Positions 11,140 through 23,174 are shown, numbered from the stretch's first letter. The stretch is DNA of 64,000 bases from Tillandsia leiboldiana (GCA_029204045.2 CM055075.1:24251929-24315928); one strand, 5' to 3'. Numbers and translations: made by a program. The notes: generated by a model from the sequence alone, not told the origin.

Positions 11140-11688
11140 CTAACCAGAGTGAGCGGACATAGCATTAGACGGAGCAGAGTCGGCAACAAAGCCAGCTGGA
11201 TGAAGGCGATTCATCAGAGCATGACACTCCTCAATAGCGTGATGAATCTTAAGGCGTTCGGTTAGGTATTCATTTTTTTCGGAAATAGTAGTAACATAGC
11301 AGTCCTTCAAGAAGCTATATTCACTCGATAACTTGTTATATTCGGCAAATAGTACACTGTAATCCGTAGAGAGATGGTCGTATAAACCCTTGTAGAACAA
11401 ACTGTCATCATAGTTAACATCCTTAACTTGCAAATCGAACTCCTCAACCAATTTCTTAATAGTAGAGCGAGCGGCCTCTTGTTTAGCACCGTCAGATGCC
11501 GGTGATTGTATACCCCAACATCGAACGACGCCAACAATAGAGTTTTGGCGAGGAACCGGGAGATCCATATACGCCACAAATAAGCCGTCAGTATTTGTGG
11601 ATAGAACAGCCTGTGGCATAGCAATTGGGAGGTTCTCGCAGATTTCTCGCAGCAGGCGGGTGTATGACAGACAAATAGTCGACATCAT
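11140..11688 (-). CDS. Hypothetical protein or terminal exon, 182 residues, unidentified
   Basis: This is the C-terminal part of a longer open frame. The ATG at 11688 is taken as start because everything upstream in the frame is low-complexity translation of G and A runs. The segment around residues 75-95 (GAKQEAARSTIKKLVEEFDL) resembles the Ala-rich closing helix of double-stranded-RNA-binding-like folds. It is followed by a helical, probably coiled region (LFAEYNKLSSEYSFLKDCY). Composition is balanced, unlike the surrounding sequence, and the frame stays open to the stop at 11140. I do not recognise the family. It may be the last exon of a gene whose upstream exons are missing, or part of a transposon cargo gene. 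Confidence 0.4.
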   Translation of the reverse strand: MMSTICLSYTRLLREICENLPIAMPQAVLSTNTDGLFVAYMDLPVPRQNSIVGVVRCWGIQSPASDGAKQEAARSTIKKLVEEFDLQVKDVNYDDSLFYKGLYDHLSTDYSVLFAEYNKLSSEYSFLKDCYVTTISEKNEYLTERLKIHHAIEECHALMNRLHPAGFVADSAPSNAMSAHSG

Positions 11689-11819
11689 AGGAGCTGCAAG
11701 AAGTATAGAAGTGGAGGGGGGAAAAGGAAGGCACATAATAGGGACGGGAGAGGAGAAGTTAATAACAAAGAAAAAGAAAAATGTAGATACTGGGAGAGAC
11801 ATGTAAGTACAGGAGGGGG

Positions 11820-11836
11820 AAAAAAAAAAATAAGGC

Positions 11837-11869
<33 letters not shown>

Positions 11870-11880
11870 GGGGGAGGAGG
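11820..11880 (+). repeat. Poly(A)/poly(G) homopolymer tract
   Basis: An A run is followed by about 29 consecutive G residues and a further G-rich stretch. It is one of at least six long G runs, all on the + strand, between 11800 and 19200. Confidence 0.85.
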
Positions 11881-12089
11881 CAAAAGGAAAAAAAAAGTAA
11901 ACACAATTTGAAGCAAAATTGGTGCGAGGAAGGAAGAGAAAGAACGAAAAAACCCGAAAGAAGGTAAGGCAAAAAAAAAAAAAAAAAACGCAAAAAGAGG
12001 GGAAGGGAAAAAAAAAACACAAAAAAAGGGGAAAGGGAAAAAATGGAAAAACCAAAAGCAGGGTGGCTCAGACGGGAAGAAGAAGAGAA

Positions 12090-12606
12090 AGAAATAAAAA
12101 ACAGGAACAGAGGAGAGTGAAAACCGCGGGGCAGAGACCGGACATGCGGTTGCCCGCGCACGGGCCGTCCAAGCATGGGGCCAAATTTTAAAGATGAGAT
12201 GCAGGTAGTAGTGCAGGAGAGGAGAAAAACCGTTGGACAAAACAGAAGGAAAAGCAGAGTTGCGGAGAAAACCGGCCGTGGCCGCGAACGGGCCATCCAA
12301 ACATCGGACCAAACTACAAAGAAAAACAAAAAAACAGTGAAATCTGGAAAAAAAAAGAAGACAGAAACAGAGGAGAGTGAAAACCGCGGGACAGAGCCCG
12401 GACATGTGGTTGCCCGCGCACGGGCCATCCAAACATGGGGCCAAATTTTAAAGATGAGATGCAGTCAGTAGTGCAGGAGAGAAGGGAAACCGTCGGACAA
12501 AACAGAAGGAAAAGCAAAGTTGCTGAGAAAACCGGCCGTGCCCGCGAACGGGCCATCCAAACACCGGACCAAACTACAAAGAAAAACAAAAAAATAGTGA
12601 AATCTG
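12090..12606. repeat. Tandem duplication, about 260 bp unit, two copies
   Basis: The segment that begins near GAGGAGAGTGAAAACCGCGG at 12111 recurs at 12371 and runs to about 12606 with few differences. The period is 260 bp. Each unit includes TGGTTGCCCGCGCACGGGCC and a second ACGGGCCATCCAAACA motif. No coding potential is evident. Confidence 0.85.
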
Positions 12607-12681
12607 GGGGGGGGGGGGGGGGGGGGGTGGGGGGGGGGGGGGAAGACAAAAAGGCAAGTGAAAAAAAAAAAAAAAAAAAAA
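12607..12681 (+). repeat. Poly(G) then poly(A) tract
   Basis: About 36 nt of almost pure G (interrupted by one T) are followed within 20 nt by about 20 A residues. It lies directly after the second copy of the 260-bp repeat. Confidence 0.85.
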
Positions 12682-12757
12682 CAGGAAAAAGAATACCCAA
12701 AAATATGCAGAACAGGTGAAGAACAGTGTCACGCCCCGAGTTTAAAAATCAGGTCTG

Positions 12758-12759
<2 letters not shown>

Positions 12760-12803
<44 letters not shown>
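12760..12803. repeat. Poly(T) run inside the solo LTR
   Basis: About 43 consecutive T residues lie near the 3' end of the LTR (element sense, poly(A)). Confidence 0.9.
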
Positions 12804-12806
<3 letters not shown>

Positions 12807-13779
12807 CAGAGTTGCAAAACAGGCGTGACAGACCGCCACACATATAGGAAACTCTCTATTCCGCGAACAGAGACTCCCCTATATATGCACGGCTAGGCTA
12901 GTAATCAGCAACAGATATCTCAGTACAACTACTAATCTAGTCAGCAGGAATAATTCAAAATATCATACTATCATCAATCTGAAGTATCTAAATAACTGGA
13001 AACTGAAATAACATAAATGAAAGTCAACTACAGATAATCAGGGATCTCAATCATCGATCTATGTCATCAGGGGGACAGCTCTATCGTGACAGGCTCACTG
13101 GATCGTCCCGACATCTCACCACCCGACGGACCTACAACAGTCACCCGAGGGTGTGAGATACACCGGAGTGTATCCCAGTGGGCACGACGAGCCGAGGAAT
13201 AGCTAATCGTACCTACTAGGTACTAAAATCTGCGGATAGTAAAGATCTGTAGGAAAAGCTGGAAACATAGATGTCTACTAATAATCAGAAATAAAACTGC
13301 AGGTAAGTATGCTGAACAATCAGGGTATCTCAGAGATAACTATCATGAAAACTGTAGAGCATGCAGGCCGGAAATCAAAGTCAACTACAAGGATCATGTA
13401 TAAAGAACTACGAATGATACAAGCATGTCTACAGATAATAGTGCTGGAACAACTGAGCAACAGTACGAGTAAAAGTAATGCGTCAAAGGTAGAAAACCAA
13501 ATATCCAATCATGTGCCAATATTGGTCTCAGAGAACCTCAGGCAATGCCACTGTTCGGCACCTTTTTTCGGCTGACATAACCTTGTCGAGGGCTCACGGG
13601 TCTATCATCAGACCACTTTACCGGTAAAGAACAATCTCCACGGGGAGCTACCCCGGCCATGTTCGTGAAGTACAGCAGTGCATGGCAAGTCATAATGATC
13701 AATCTCACGGTCTAGTGACCGGGTAGTCGGCAACATGCCGAGATCCCAACAGGGAATCATCTGTCTATATCTATCCATC

Positions 13780-13900
13780 GGAATCAATCAATCATGCATA
13801 TCGAGTAGTGTCTATCAATCAGGATCAATCAATCATGCATATCGAGTGGTATCTATCAATCAGGATCAATCAATCATGCATATCAATAATATCTCGAATA
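13780..13900. repeat. 41-bp tandem repeat, three copies, inside the solo LTR
   Basis: Units built around ATCAATCATGCATATC recur with ATG at 13794, 13835 and 13876, a 41-bp period. They include TCTATCAATCAGGATCAATC. No function is evident. Confidence 0.8.
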
Positions 13901-15892
13901 ACATCTCAATGACAGGAATCAACAGGTGTCATCTAATCATTCAAATCTATATATATCAATCAATCAGGATCAGTCAGGAATAATCAGGGATCATGTAGAT
14001 AATAATCGGCTGACCGTGAACAAACAATCACATGTATAAGTCTAATCGAGTCGATGTCAAACAGGAGAATCATGACGTGTCAAACGAGATTAACATATAT
14101 CAGATAAGTCCTATAGATATAATCATCAGGGCAAATCAAAAACAGGTGTCCGACTGGACTAAAGCAACCAGAGGGCCGAATAGATCAAGCCCGGACCGAA
14201 GCTAACCCACCGGGATAAAGGCAGACTCTCGAACTCCCGCGCAGCTACTGGGAGACTGGTGCTGTTTAAAGAGAGTTCATACATCAATTTTTGCATTTTG
14301 GTCCACAATGTATTTAAAATTGCATAAATACCTATTAGATAACTACTGTTTTGGCTCGTTCGTGAAATCCGGGAATCCAAAATTGACGCCGTAAGTTTCA
14401 GTGGGTTCGTTACGACGAGACGAAGTCCGTGCTCACAAGTTTGGCCTGACACGGATCCCGAGGGCAAAGTTGGCCCAACAAATACTAAGTCCAAATAGCC
14501 ACTATGGTACAACTTAACTTATACCTGATCAACTTAGGAGTTTAATGAAGCATCATGTTCAGGAGACTTAGTTGAGTTGAGGGCTCACCTTTGACGCGTC
14601 GGGGGCTGGCCGGAACAGTCGCCGGAGCAGGGTGGTGCACCAACACAAGCTATCCAAGGTTCGGTTTGGATGATCTTGGAGCAACACAACCTCAGACCTG
14701 GAACCCAGGTGAGCACAGGTTAGAAGGAGTTCCCAGGATCTCTCGGGTTCATGTGGGGTCGAGCCCCGGCGGCCGGAGGCGGCGGCGGCCGGAGATGAGC
14801 CCGAATAGGGTGGCTCGGGTGCAAGCTTTGGAGGCTAATAACAGAGGGGGTCTAGGCCAAAAATAAAATGATGGAAGCCTTAGAATCATCATTTAGGGCT
14901 TACTTGTCGAGGTGGCCGGAGCACAAACCGCCGGGGATGGCCGGAGGGGAAGACCGAGGCAATTTCGGGTGCAACTGAAAAGACTCCAAACCTGACGTTA
15001 GGATTCCCATGCAACACCACCATTGGTCACGAAATGATGAGAGAGGCCTACCTGCACCGTTTCCGGAGGTCTGGGGTCGCCGGCGACGCGCGACGGCGGA
15101 GCTTGGTGGAGCTCCGACGGTCAACAATGGCGGATTCCGACCGTGGGACTCCGGGCCGGTGCGACTTGGATCAAAGGTTTCCTGGTGGTGCCAGGAACCT
15201 TCTGGCGGTAATGGCCGGCGATGGGGACGACCGACGGCGCCGGACGGAGGGATTCCGGCGATGGGTCAATTCTCCCGATTCTAGGGCTCGGCCGCGCGAG
15301 AGGGATCCTTGTCCGATCACCCTCGGGTTTTGTGGGGAGGTTGCAGTCGTCACGGGGACCAGATCCAACGGTGCTGATCTTTAGTTGGACGGCCGGATCA
15401 CGGCGGCGCTGATGTCGACCGAGAAGACGATAATTTGATGGGATGGCTCCCGCCGGCGATCGGGTCGGCGGCGCCGGCTCTGCCTGCATCCGATCGATTG
15501 CTCCCAGTGTCAGGAGTCTTGTGGTCATGCCCAAAAGCCCGAAAGCAAAGGAAAGTTTCAAGAACTTACCTCGCCGGAGAGTGGAGGAAGAAGAGGTCCG
15601 CCCGCGGCGGCGCGCGGCGGCGGCGGGCCTCGGGTTCACCTCCACTCGGATGCGGCTTCGTTAGGGACTCCCCAGACCAGGTCTGGGTCGCCTAGGGACT
15701 TCCCGAGTACCCTCCTCTTCAACAGCCCGAGAGCCAAGCTTCCATAGTTGCTCTCTTCTCCGGCGACGGGGGAGGCGGCGGCCGATGCGGCTAGCTCCGG
15801 GGAATGCGGCAGAAGAGGGGAATGTGGTTAGGAACTGCGGCTGTGGGCTGAGGGTCTAGGGTTTCTTGGAAAACCTAGCTCGGGCTTGCATG

Positions 15893-15900
15893 CTTATATA
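15893..15900 (-). promoter_or_regulatory. TATA box of the solo LTR
   Basis: TATATAAG on the - strand in the context CCCTATATAAGCATGC. GC-rich sequence lies downstream on that strand. A solo LTR can keep promoter activity; the predicted start is near 15865. Confidence 0.5.
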
Positions 15901-16697
15901 GGGTAATGTCAACTTGCAATTTAGTCCTCCATTTCTCCATATCTAGGGTTAAGTCCATCCCAGGATACTTCTCTCTCACTTAGGTCCCTCCACATGCAGT
16001 GGCACGCAAATCGAAGCATGTTTTATAGGGATTTATATGCAAAAATTGCATTTTTCGATGCATTTCACGCTTTTCGAGAAGATCCGATCGTCAGATCGAA
16101 AAACGGACTTCGCCACGACGTCCGGCTCGACGAATCCTATCAGGTAGCGATTTTCGTTTTTCGAGAAACTGCCCAGATAAAATTCTGTTCCATAAAAACT
16201 ATCTAATTTTACAGTTTTCATGCTTTTCGAAATTCCAGAGTCGTCAAACAGAATTTTCGACTGCGCCATTGCGTTTAGAACATCGAAAATAGCTAGAATC
16301 GACTACTCGAATCACTATAATAGGAGTCCAGATAGTAAATTGGCCAACATTGGCGCTAAGGGGACTCGAAAATAGGGTTTACTGTTCATTTGTACCCGCG
16401 ACTTAAGTCGCGGGTCCCGCCGGCTTCGACGCTGATTTCTGGAAGATCCGACCGTCAGATCTGAACAAGCTTAATATGGTTTTCGCTCAGTTTGACGAGA
16501 CGGTCGCACTCGTGGTCTCGGATCTTCGAGATCAGGCTCAGGTTGAAAAGTGATATTTCTGGCCCATTAATTGTGCAAATTACACTGCAGAAAAGGGGCA
16601 CTGTCGCTATCTGAGCCATTTATGATCCAAATTCAACTTGACTTCTATCGATTTCATTTATTTAATTATTTACAAAAATTCAAATTCTTACAAACAG

Positions 16698-18156
16698 TGG
16701 AACGACAATTGTGTAAATCAGTTAGAGCGGGAAATCACGGCAACTGACAAAGAACAGCATAAACCGAAAAAGGGTGCCAAATGGCGGGCCGATAAAGCAC
16801 AAACTCGCCGCCCAAGAAATTCACGGCCCGCCATGCACGTCATCATTGCCACCGACACACAGGAAGAGGGGGATAAAGAAAACCACAGCATGGAAAAAGG
16901 AGGAGGGGAAAAAAAAATGCACAGAAGAAAGCACCCGAGAAAAATACAAACAGAGAAAGCGAAGCACTGAGAATTACAAAAAAGGGGGGGGGGGGAGAGG
17001 GGGGGGGGGGGGGGGGGGGGGGGAAGGAAAAAATACAGTAAGTACATGCATGGACAGAACCCTGGTAAGTGTGCACCGACGATGAAACAGCGAAAATGCC
17101 AACCACGGGAAAACCGTAGAACAGTGAGTTTCCCGCCAACCGTCTATGCATAAAACACAAAGCGCAAATACTGTTAGCAAAATGAAGGGGAAAAAAAAAA
17201 AAAGAAATGCGAGGAAAAGAGAGGGGAAGGAAGAAAACAGGCCGGGAAAAAGAAGGGCGACGGAGTAATAGATACGGCGTTCGGAGTACACAGCGACGGG
17301 TGGTTGCCCATGTTCGGACCATCTAGACCACATTATGGTTGGAAAGTAAGCTTCATCCTACACCACAGACCAGTCCGAAGGCAACATTGGAAAGCAAAAC
17401 AGCGGGGGGGGGGGGGGGGGGGTGCGAACCGGCCGGATTACTTAACACAACAAAGAAGTAAGTAGCAACAAAATCTCAAAAAGCAGTAAACCATAGTAAA
17501 GATCAAAAAAAAAAAAAAAACTCAAAAAAATCAAATGGCTAAAACAGAACGAAGGGAAAAACCTACGCAAACAACAAAGACAGTGGAAAAAACGGAGAAA
17601 CAAAAGTACTAAGTTCACAAAGGAGGAACACAAATAAACGAAAGTACCGGCGAGGCAATCAAACGCTGTGTAGTGAGTAGGCAACCAAGCTAAACCATAT
17701 AAAAAGGAAAATGCAGAAAACCATCATACCTTGGAAGCAAAGTAAGAAAGACAGGATTTTACAAAGACCTATCAAAGAATGGCAGAGGCAACATTAAAAT
17801 GTTAGCGAAGACAAGTTGTAAAAAAGCAAACGAATAATTAATAGGTGGGGAAATGAGAATGAGAATATGCCTTAGTATGCAAGAGTAAACAGTAGGCCGA
17901 CGATGAGCATGGTATTCATGGATAAACAGTAAGGCAACATTGCTTATATATATAGGCATCCAAATTTATAAATAAATTTATAAATAAAATAAGTAGTCTG
18001 GGAGGATGAGAGTAGAATATAAGCTTTAGCAACAGTAATAAAAAGATAATCTAGGAAATCATTGTTCGCAATCTAGAAAATCTACAAAAGATATATATGT
18101 AGAGTAAGAAAAATAATGAGACAAATTTTTTTTCTGAAAAAAAGAGATCTCTAAAC
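16698..18156. other. Non-coding A/G-rich block, right half, with poly(G) tracts
   Basis: This continues the sequence interrupted by the solo LTR. Long G runs are at about 16984-17023 and 17403-17422. A segment at 17287-17330 (TGGTTGCCCATGTTCGGACC) resembles the TGGTTGCCCGCGCACGGGCC part of the 260-bp repeat at 12090-12606. Open frames here are Phe/Pro-rich translations of the purine runs and are not supported as genes. Confidence 0.6.
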
Positions 18157-19205
18157 TTAATTAATTGAGAGTAGTTCATCTGCAGAAGGAAATAAAAGAT
18201 AAGGGAAATTGATTTGAAATAAATCTGTATAATATGGCAAAAAATATATAGACAATAAGTGGTATAAATCTGGTATGAATCTTTCCGTTATTGAGATCCA
18301 TAGGTAATAATATGAAAAATCTGTAGAGTGGTAGGGCTGTAGTCCCGTATTATTAATACATGCCATCATTACCAACAACCAAACAGCTTTAGCAAACAGG
18401 AAAGGACACGAACCTGCAAGAAGGAGAGGTAAAAGAAGAAGAACCATCCGATGGATTTCCAACCCACCAACCATCCGATCAAATCCGAACCCATGTATTG
18501 CCGTCGGATCGTCAAGAATAACGGCGGCACACAGAGGCTGAGATACCATAAGAGAGAAAAAGAGAGGCAGCGAAAAGAGGCCACGCACCTGCAAGGAAGA
18601 GCAACCGAACGGAACAAACCCTACCATCATCCAGGTAGGGAACCAAGCCTGAAGGGACAGCCGCACCCACAGAGGAGCGCAAGGGGCACGGCACACACGG
18701 CGATCCAAACCGCCAAATCGTTTGGGAACACATGGATCGCCACCGAACCCTTGTAGGAGAGCCGTACGATGGAAAGGAGAGGGCACACCGCGTAACCAAG
18801 AGGAGAGCGACCCTTAGAGAACCGCAAAGGGCACAGGCTAACCAAGAGGAGAGCGAGAAGGGCGACCCTTCGGCAACCACAAAGGTCACAACCTAACCAA
18901 GAGGAGGACGACCCTACCGATCCCACCGTCAAACCTCTTCGGAACACACGGATCATCGTCGGATTTGGAAATACAAAACAGTGAAGACACGGAAGAGGGG
19001 GGGGCGCACGGAGGGAACGGCACGTGGCATTTCCCACCGCCGAACCTCTTCGGAACACGCGGATCACCGTCGGATCTGAGAATACAAAGAGGCGGGGGGG
19101 GGGGGGGGGGAGCGGGGGATCATCGTCGGATTTGAGAATACAAAGAAGCGGAAGAGGGGGGGGGGGGGGGGGGAAGAGACTCGGAGAGCACGGCACGTGG
19201 CACCT
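18157..19205. repeat. Degenerate local repeats with poly(G) tracts
   Basis: A unit around AACCTCTTCGGAACACGCGG, followed by a GTCGGAT..GA.AATACAAA segment, occurs near 18930 and 19040, with a partial copy near 19112 and a weaker one near 18707. GCACGTGGCA occurs at 19020 and 19194. G runs lie at about 19096-19110 and 19157-19172. A shorter AACCAAGAGGAG motif repeats near 18798, 18839 and 18897. The longest - strand frame (209 residues from 18786) overlaps these repeats and is not convincing as a gene. Confidence 0.6.
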
Positions 19206-19461
19206 TCAGTACTGTCAATTAATAAGTTTAGAGATATATTATGTCTAACTTGACAAAATAACATTGATATCATTCTATCTCCAAAAATAGTAATATCATT
19301 CTATCTCCAATATATGAGTCACCACATCCAAAAAGTAATACAATCATCATCATACACAAAATAATAAGGCCATCATAATACACAAAATAGTATGGTCATC
19401 ATCATCCAAAACACGACATTGTATTAGACCATAATAACAATGTTTTATACAAGTTGACTCC
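19206..19461. other. Spacer next to the Mutator-like transposase
   Basis: AT-rich, with a short tandem repeat of ATCATTCTATCTCCAA (19268 and 19295) and of CATACACAAAATA (19351 and 19378). It may contain the 3' end of the Mutator-like element; no terminal inverted repeat could be assigned. Confidence 0.4.
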
Positions 19462-22400
19462 TCAATAAAACAATCCGCTAGCATCAACATTAGAAATGGT
19501 GGAACCCTGTTGTGAATATGGATTTGACTCATATTGCTGTTGTAAGTTAGTTGCTACTACATCCCGAAGAGATTGCTCTTGCTGTTGTGAGCATGCTGTT
19601 GCTACATTTTGAACATTTGGCTCTTGCTGTTGTGAGTTAGTTTGTTGTTGCATTCTGAAGAGTTTGCTCTTATTGTTGTGGGCATGTTGTTGCTGCTGCA
19701 TCTTGAAATTTTGGCTCTTACTGCTGCGATCCACTAATTTTCCTTATTTTCTTACTGAAAAATATGTTTAAAGTCACTATATCTACAAATTAAAGTTACA
19801 AGAAAATGAAAAATAATGTAGTAGCTTGAAAGAAATATATTACCTTGAGGATTGTGAGCTGGGATCTGATGCTGAAACTTCATTTTTGCATGTTTTTGCT
19901 TGATGACCAGAACCACCACATCTTATACACTTATGTCTTCTCTTAACTAGCTCTCATGCTCCCCTTATTCTTTTTTTTTCATGGCCTACCAGAAGGTCTT
20001 ACTAATATAGGTGACAACACTGTAAAATCTAAATCACTCCTTTTCCAATTCTCCTGGGCAGGCAATGGTTTAATGTTTAAAGCATAGGCTTCTCGATACC
20101 TCTGCACAGTGAAGAATGATGATACATAATCTTCAGCCTTAAGTTTCATCTTAGCTATAAATGCAATGGTATGTATACATGGTAATTCAGAGACTTGCCA
20201 TCTTCAACATGTGTAGGTTCTCTCATCTAACCTCACATCACATCTTGAATTAGGCCCTTCTACCTCTGCTTACTCATCACCACACCTCAACACTTTATAA
20301 TTTCCAACATCCTAGCATTAACACAAGATAAACAATATCCTTTTATATAGAAAATTATCCATAAGCAATGATAACATTAAGCAAATTTATAACAATTAAC
20401 ATAATACATGTAAGAAACATTTTTCATTTGTTTATAAGTATTAATTGCATATCTTGGTCAATTTGTCAATATACTTAATTACTTATGGTACAAACTTCGT
20501 TGACCATTTTCTTGCATCTCTCATTTTTTTTATTAATCATAATAATTATTTTCTTTCGTATGACATCAATCATGTCAATCATTGGCATATTCCTTTCTTT
20601 AGCGATCGAAGAATTAAAGGTCACACAGGTATTATTTGTTTGGCTTTCGCACTCGGCATCTATTCCAAATAGAGAACGACTCTAGACATGACCATGATTC
20701 TCTCTTAAGTAATCAACTACTTTACTATCTGTCCTTTGCAATCTTTTCATGTGGTACTGAAAGCTAATAGTTATATATGCCTTAGCTGTTCCCCATAAAT
20801 ATTTCTTCAGAATATCCCCTTGAAACCCTTTCTTGAAATTTCTATATAGATGACACATGTATTTACGATGCTCAGCAGTGGGATAAACAGTTACAAGCGC
20901 CTTATCTATACCTTTTTGCTTATCACTGGATAAAACCAAACCATTATGGCAATCTATAGCTTCCTCGAGGGCTAGTAGGAACCACTCCTAACTTTCTGAA
21001 TTCTCCGACTCAACTGCACCATATGCAACTGGAAATATTGTATTGTTTCCATCTAATGCAATTGCTGAAACAATTCCTTTGAACTTACCCTTCAGATGAG
21101 CCCCATCCAAACCAATAAATGGCCTATACCCTTTTAGAAAACCTTGAATACTAGCCCCAAAAGCAATAAATTTTTTCTGAAAATGTTGTTTTCCTTTCAC
21201 CTCTATCAACTTAATTCGCGTATGACTACCAAGATTTTTTCTTCTAATCTCTGCACAAAAATTTAAAACTCTTGAGAATGACAAGTCCCAATTTCCATAT
21301 AATTAGGTCATTGCTTCCTCTTTTCCACACCCTTAAATATGATAACTCCAACCTTCTTTACTTCTCTTTAAGTCTTCTAGATAATTCAGTCACAGATATG
21401 TCACCTTCAGCTTTTACCCAATCAATAATTCTTTGTGCAATCCATCCTTGTGCAGCATTCTTGTTTCCACACCTATTAACGATATCGCATGTATCCTCTG
21501 ATTGGAAGGTTTTGTGTCAATATAATAGATTGAAAGAAATGATTAGATTATAGTAGAAGTTAGCTAAAGTAATATTTGACATAGTAGCAATTTAAACTTC
21601 TTTATCTAAAAGGTTGTTTCTCCTTGGATCCTTGCTTCATGTATTCTCCACGCACAATCTTTTGTACGACATTTTGCTGTCACTCTAGATTATTGATCAC
21701 TTTTTATAATCCTGTACTCAAATTGATTTTGAACAGCAAATTGAAGAAGAGCATTTAGGAATGAATTGACATCGGGATATTTCACACCAAAGTCCATAAT
21801 TGGATTCTCCATATCATAAATTTATTCATTCTCAGTTGAATCATCTTCAATGGAATTAAAAAATGTTATTTTCAAAATTTTCAGTAGATGACCTTTCTGA
21901 TTCATCTCCAACATCATCCTCCCTTGTATAAGCTCCACCCTCATCTCCAATATCGTCTCCTCTATCATGATCAATCTCTATATGAGCTCCACCCTCAACT
22001 ATACCTTCATCTTCAATACCATTTTCTTCCTCTACACCCTCATCTCCAACATCTTCTTCACACTCAACTGCAACATCAGCTTTACCATCATCCCTACCAT
22101 TAGCATTGTTAGCACTATCATTACTATCACCACCACCAACATCAATGGCACCATCAGCAACAATATTGGCACCATTCGTGATACAATAAACAACAACATC
22201 TTGCTGAATATTGTAATTAAAAGGGATGCCATAAGAGCAAATTGTAATAAATATTTCTATCTCTGTGCCATCTGTGAATTGGTTTAACATGTCTATAAAA
22301 TCACCTTCACCTCTAATATCAATAAATTTTTTAGCCTCTCCTTTAATCTTCTTTGATTTATAAGCCAGTTGCACATATTTTGTTTCTCCCCAATCCTACA

Positions 22401-22559
22401 TTTTTTGGATATTTTCAAAAAATTTCTTTAATGTATATATATATCATTAAGCACTGTATAGCATGTTTGCATCCCATACACATATTTTCTACCTAACTTA
22501 ATCTTAATTGGTTTAAACACTCCCCCATAAATAACTTTCAACTTATAATCTAGAGCCAT
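19462..22559 (-). pseudogene. MuDR-type (Mutator-like) transposase, decayed
   Basis: On the - strand the product would begin at 22559 (MALDYKLKVIYGGVF). An acidic Asp/Glu/Gly-rich N-terminal part follows (22374-21856), then a zinc-finger region (about 21790-21600). The DDE core (21284-20682) contains GLDGAHLKGKFKG and ALDGNNTIFPVAYGAVESEN, then a TAG (20990-20988) where a Trp is usual, then EWFLLALEEAI. Further on are a SWIM-type zinc finger with a stop (TYTC, stop, RWQVSELPCIHTIAF, near 20190), a CCHC knuckle (CIRCGGSGHQAKTC, near 19920) and a Gln-rich tail (19734-19462). Several stops and shifts make it inactive. Element ends were not found. Confidence 0.88.
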
Positions 22560-23170
22560 ACTGCAATTACAAATCAATAGTTATACTTAAATAATACCAA
22601 ATATGATACAATATTACAATATTTCAGTGCATGCAAAAATTATAAATCAAAAACCAAATGACAAGAAGTTAATTAATAAAATATTTTAAAAAATACAAAT
22701 AATATAAAAAAAAATATCCACATCAAAAAACGCTAGTAATAGTAACAAAATGATGTAAAAAAAATTACGAAATTAAATGAATTTTATATTTTTCTTATTG
22801 GAGAAAGTTGTAACGACACAAAACAGGCTTTCGATACCTCCCAACATAGCACAATGTTAGGATACTTCAAAACCCTAAACTTCTCTTAACAATAAAAATA
22901 AGGCCAAAGATCCTGTGATGCTATAGTGAGAACACGAGCTTTACACCATTCTTCCTGTAATGGAGAGCGAAGGAAACCCAAAGTTGTAGGGGTAAAAGAG
23001 AAAGGGTAAAGGGAAGCGACGATTTTTTCGAAAAGGTGAAGTTTAGGGCTTAGAGATGAACGGTTGGAGCATAGTGCCAGGTTAGAAGAGAAGGAGAGGA
23101 TAAGTTGAGGAAATAGTTTAGTAAAATAGGGGCAAAATAGGTATTTTCACTATTTTCTAACTAGGGTAGA
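22560..23170. other. 5' flank of the Mutator-like element, no gene seen
   Basis: AT-rich up to 22800, then a purine-rich leader-like part (22800-23150). It probably includes the promoter and leader of the transposase gene. No inverted repeat matching the other side was recognised. Confidence 0.4.
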
Positions 23171-23174
23171 GATT

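Larger units (their letters stand above)
12722..16697 (-). mobile_element. Solo LTR of a gypsy element (12727-16692) with AACAG target duplication
   Basis: It begins TGTCACGCCCCGAG at 12727 and ends TTCTTACA at 16692, so 3966 bp. Both sides are bordered by AACAG (12722-12726 and 16693-16697), the 5-bp duplication expected for gypsy insertion. No primer site, polypurine tract or gag-pol is inside. The GGGGCGTGACA end places it on the - strand. A TATA box (TATATAAG, 15900-15893, - strand) supports this. It probably arose by recombination between the two LTRs of a full element. Open frames inside it are not genes. Confidence 0.93.

Noticed and set aside
11689..12444. Upstream part of a 434-codon - strand frame, very Phe/Pro/Ser-rich
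   Set aside because: It is a translation of poly(A), poly(G) and the 260-bp repeat. Only the last 182 codons look protein-like.
13780..13900. Regular repeats that might suggest a CRISPR-like array
   Set aside because: Only three 41-bp tandem units without unique spacers, in a plant LTR.
15121..15645. 174-codon - strand frame in the solo LTR
   Set aside because: It lies inside an LTR with defined ends and target duplication, with overlapping frames on both strands.
18157..19196. Long - strand frames over the 18-19 kb repeats
   Set aside because: Two frames overlap the same degenerate repeats and poly(G) runs. No domain, no splice or promoter logic.
21888..22287. + strand frames of His/Leu/Thr-rich composition
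   Set aside because: They are the complement of the acidic N-terminal region of the Mutator transposase.
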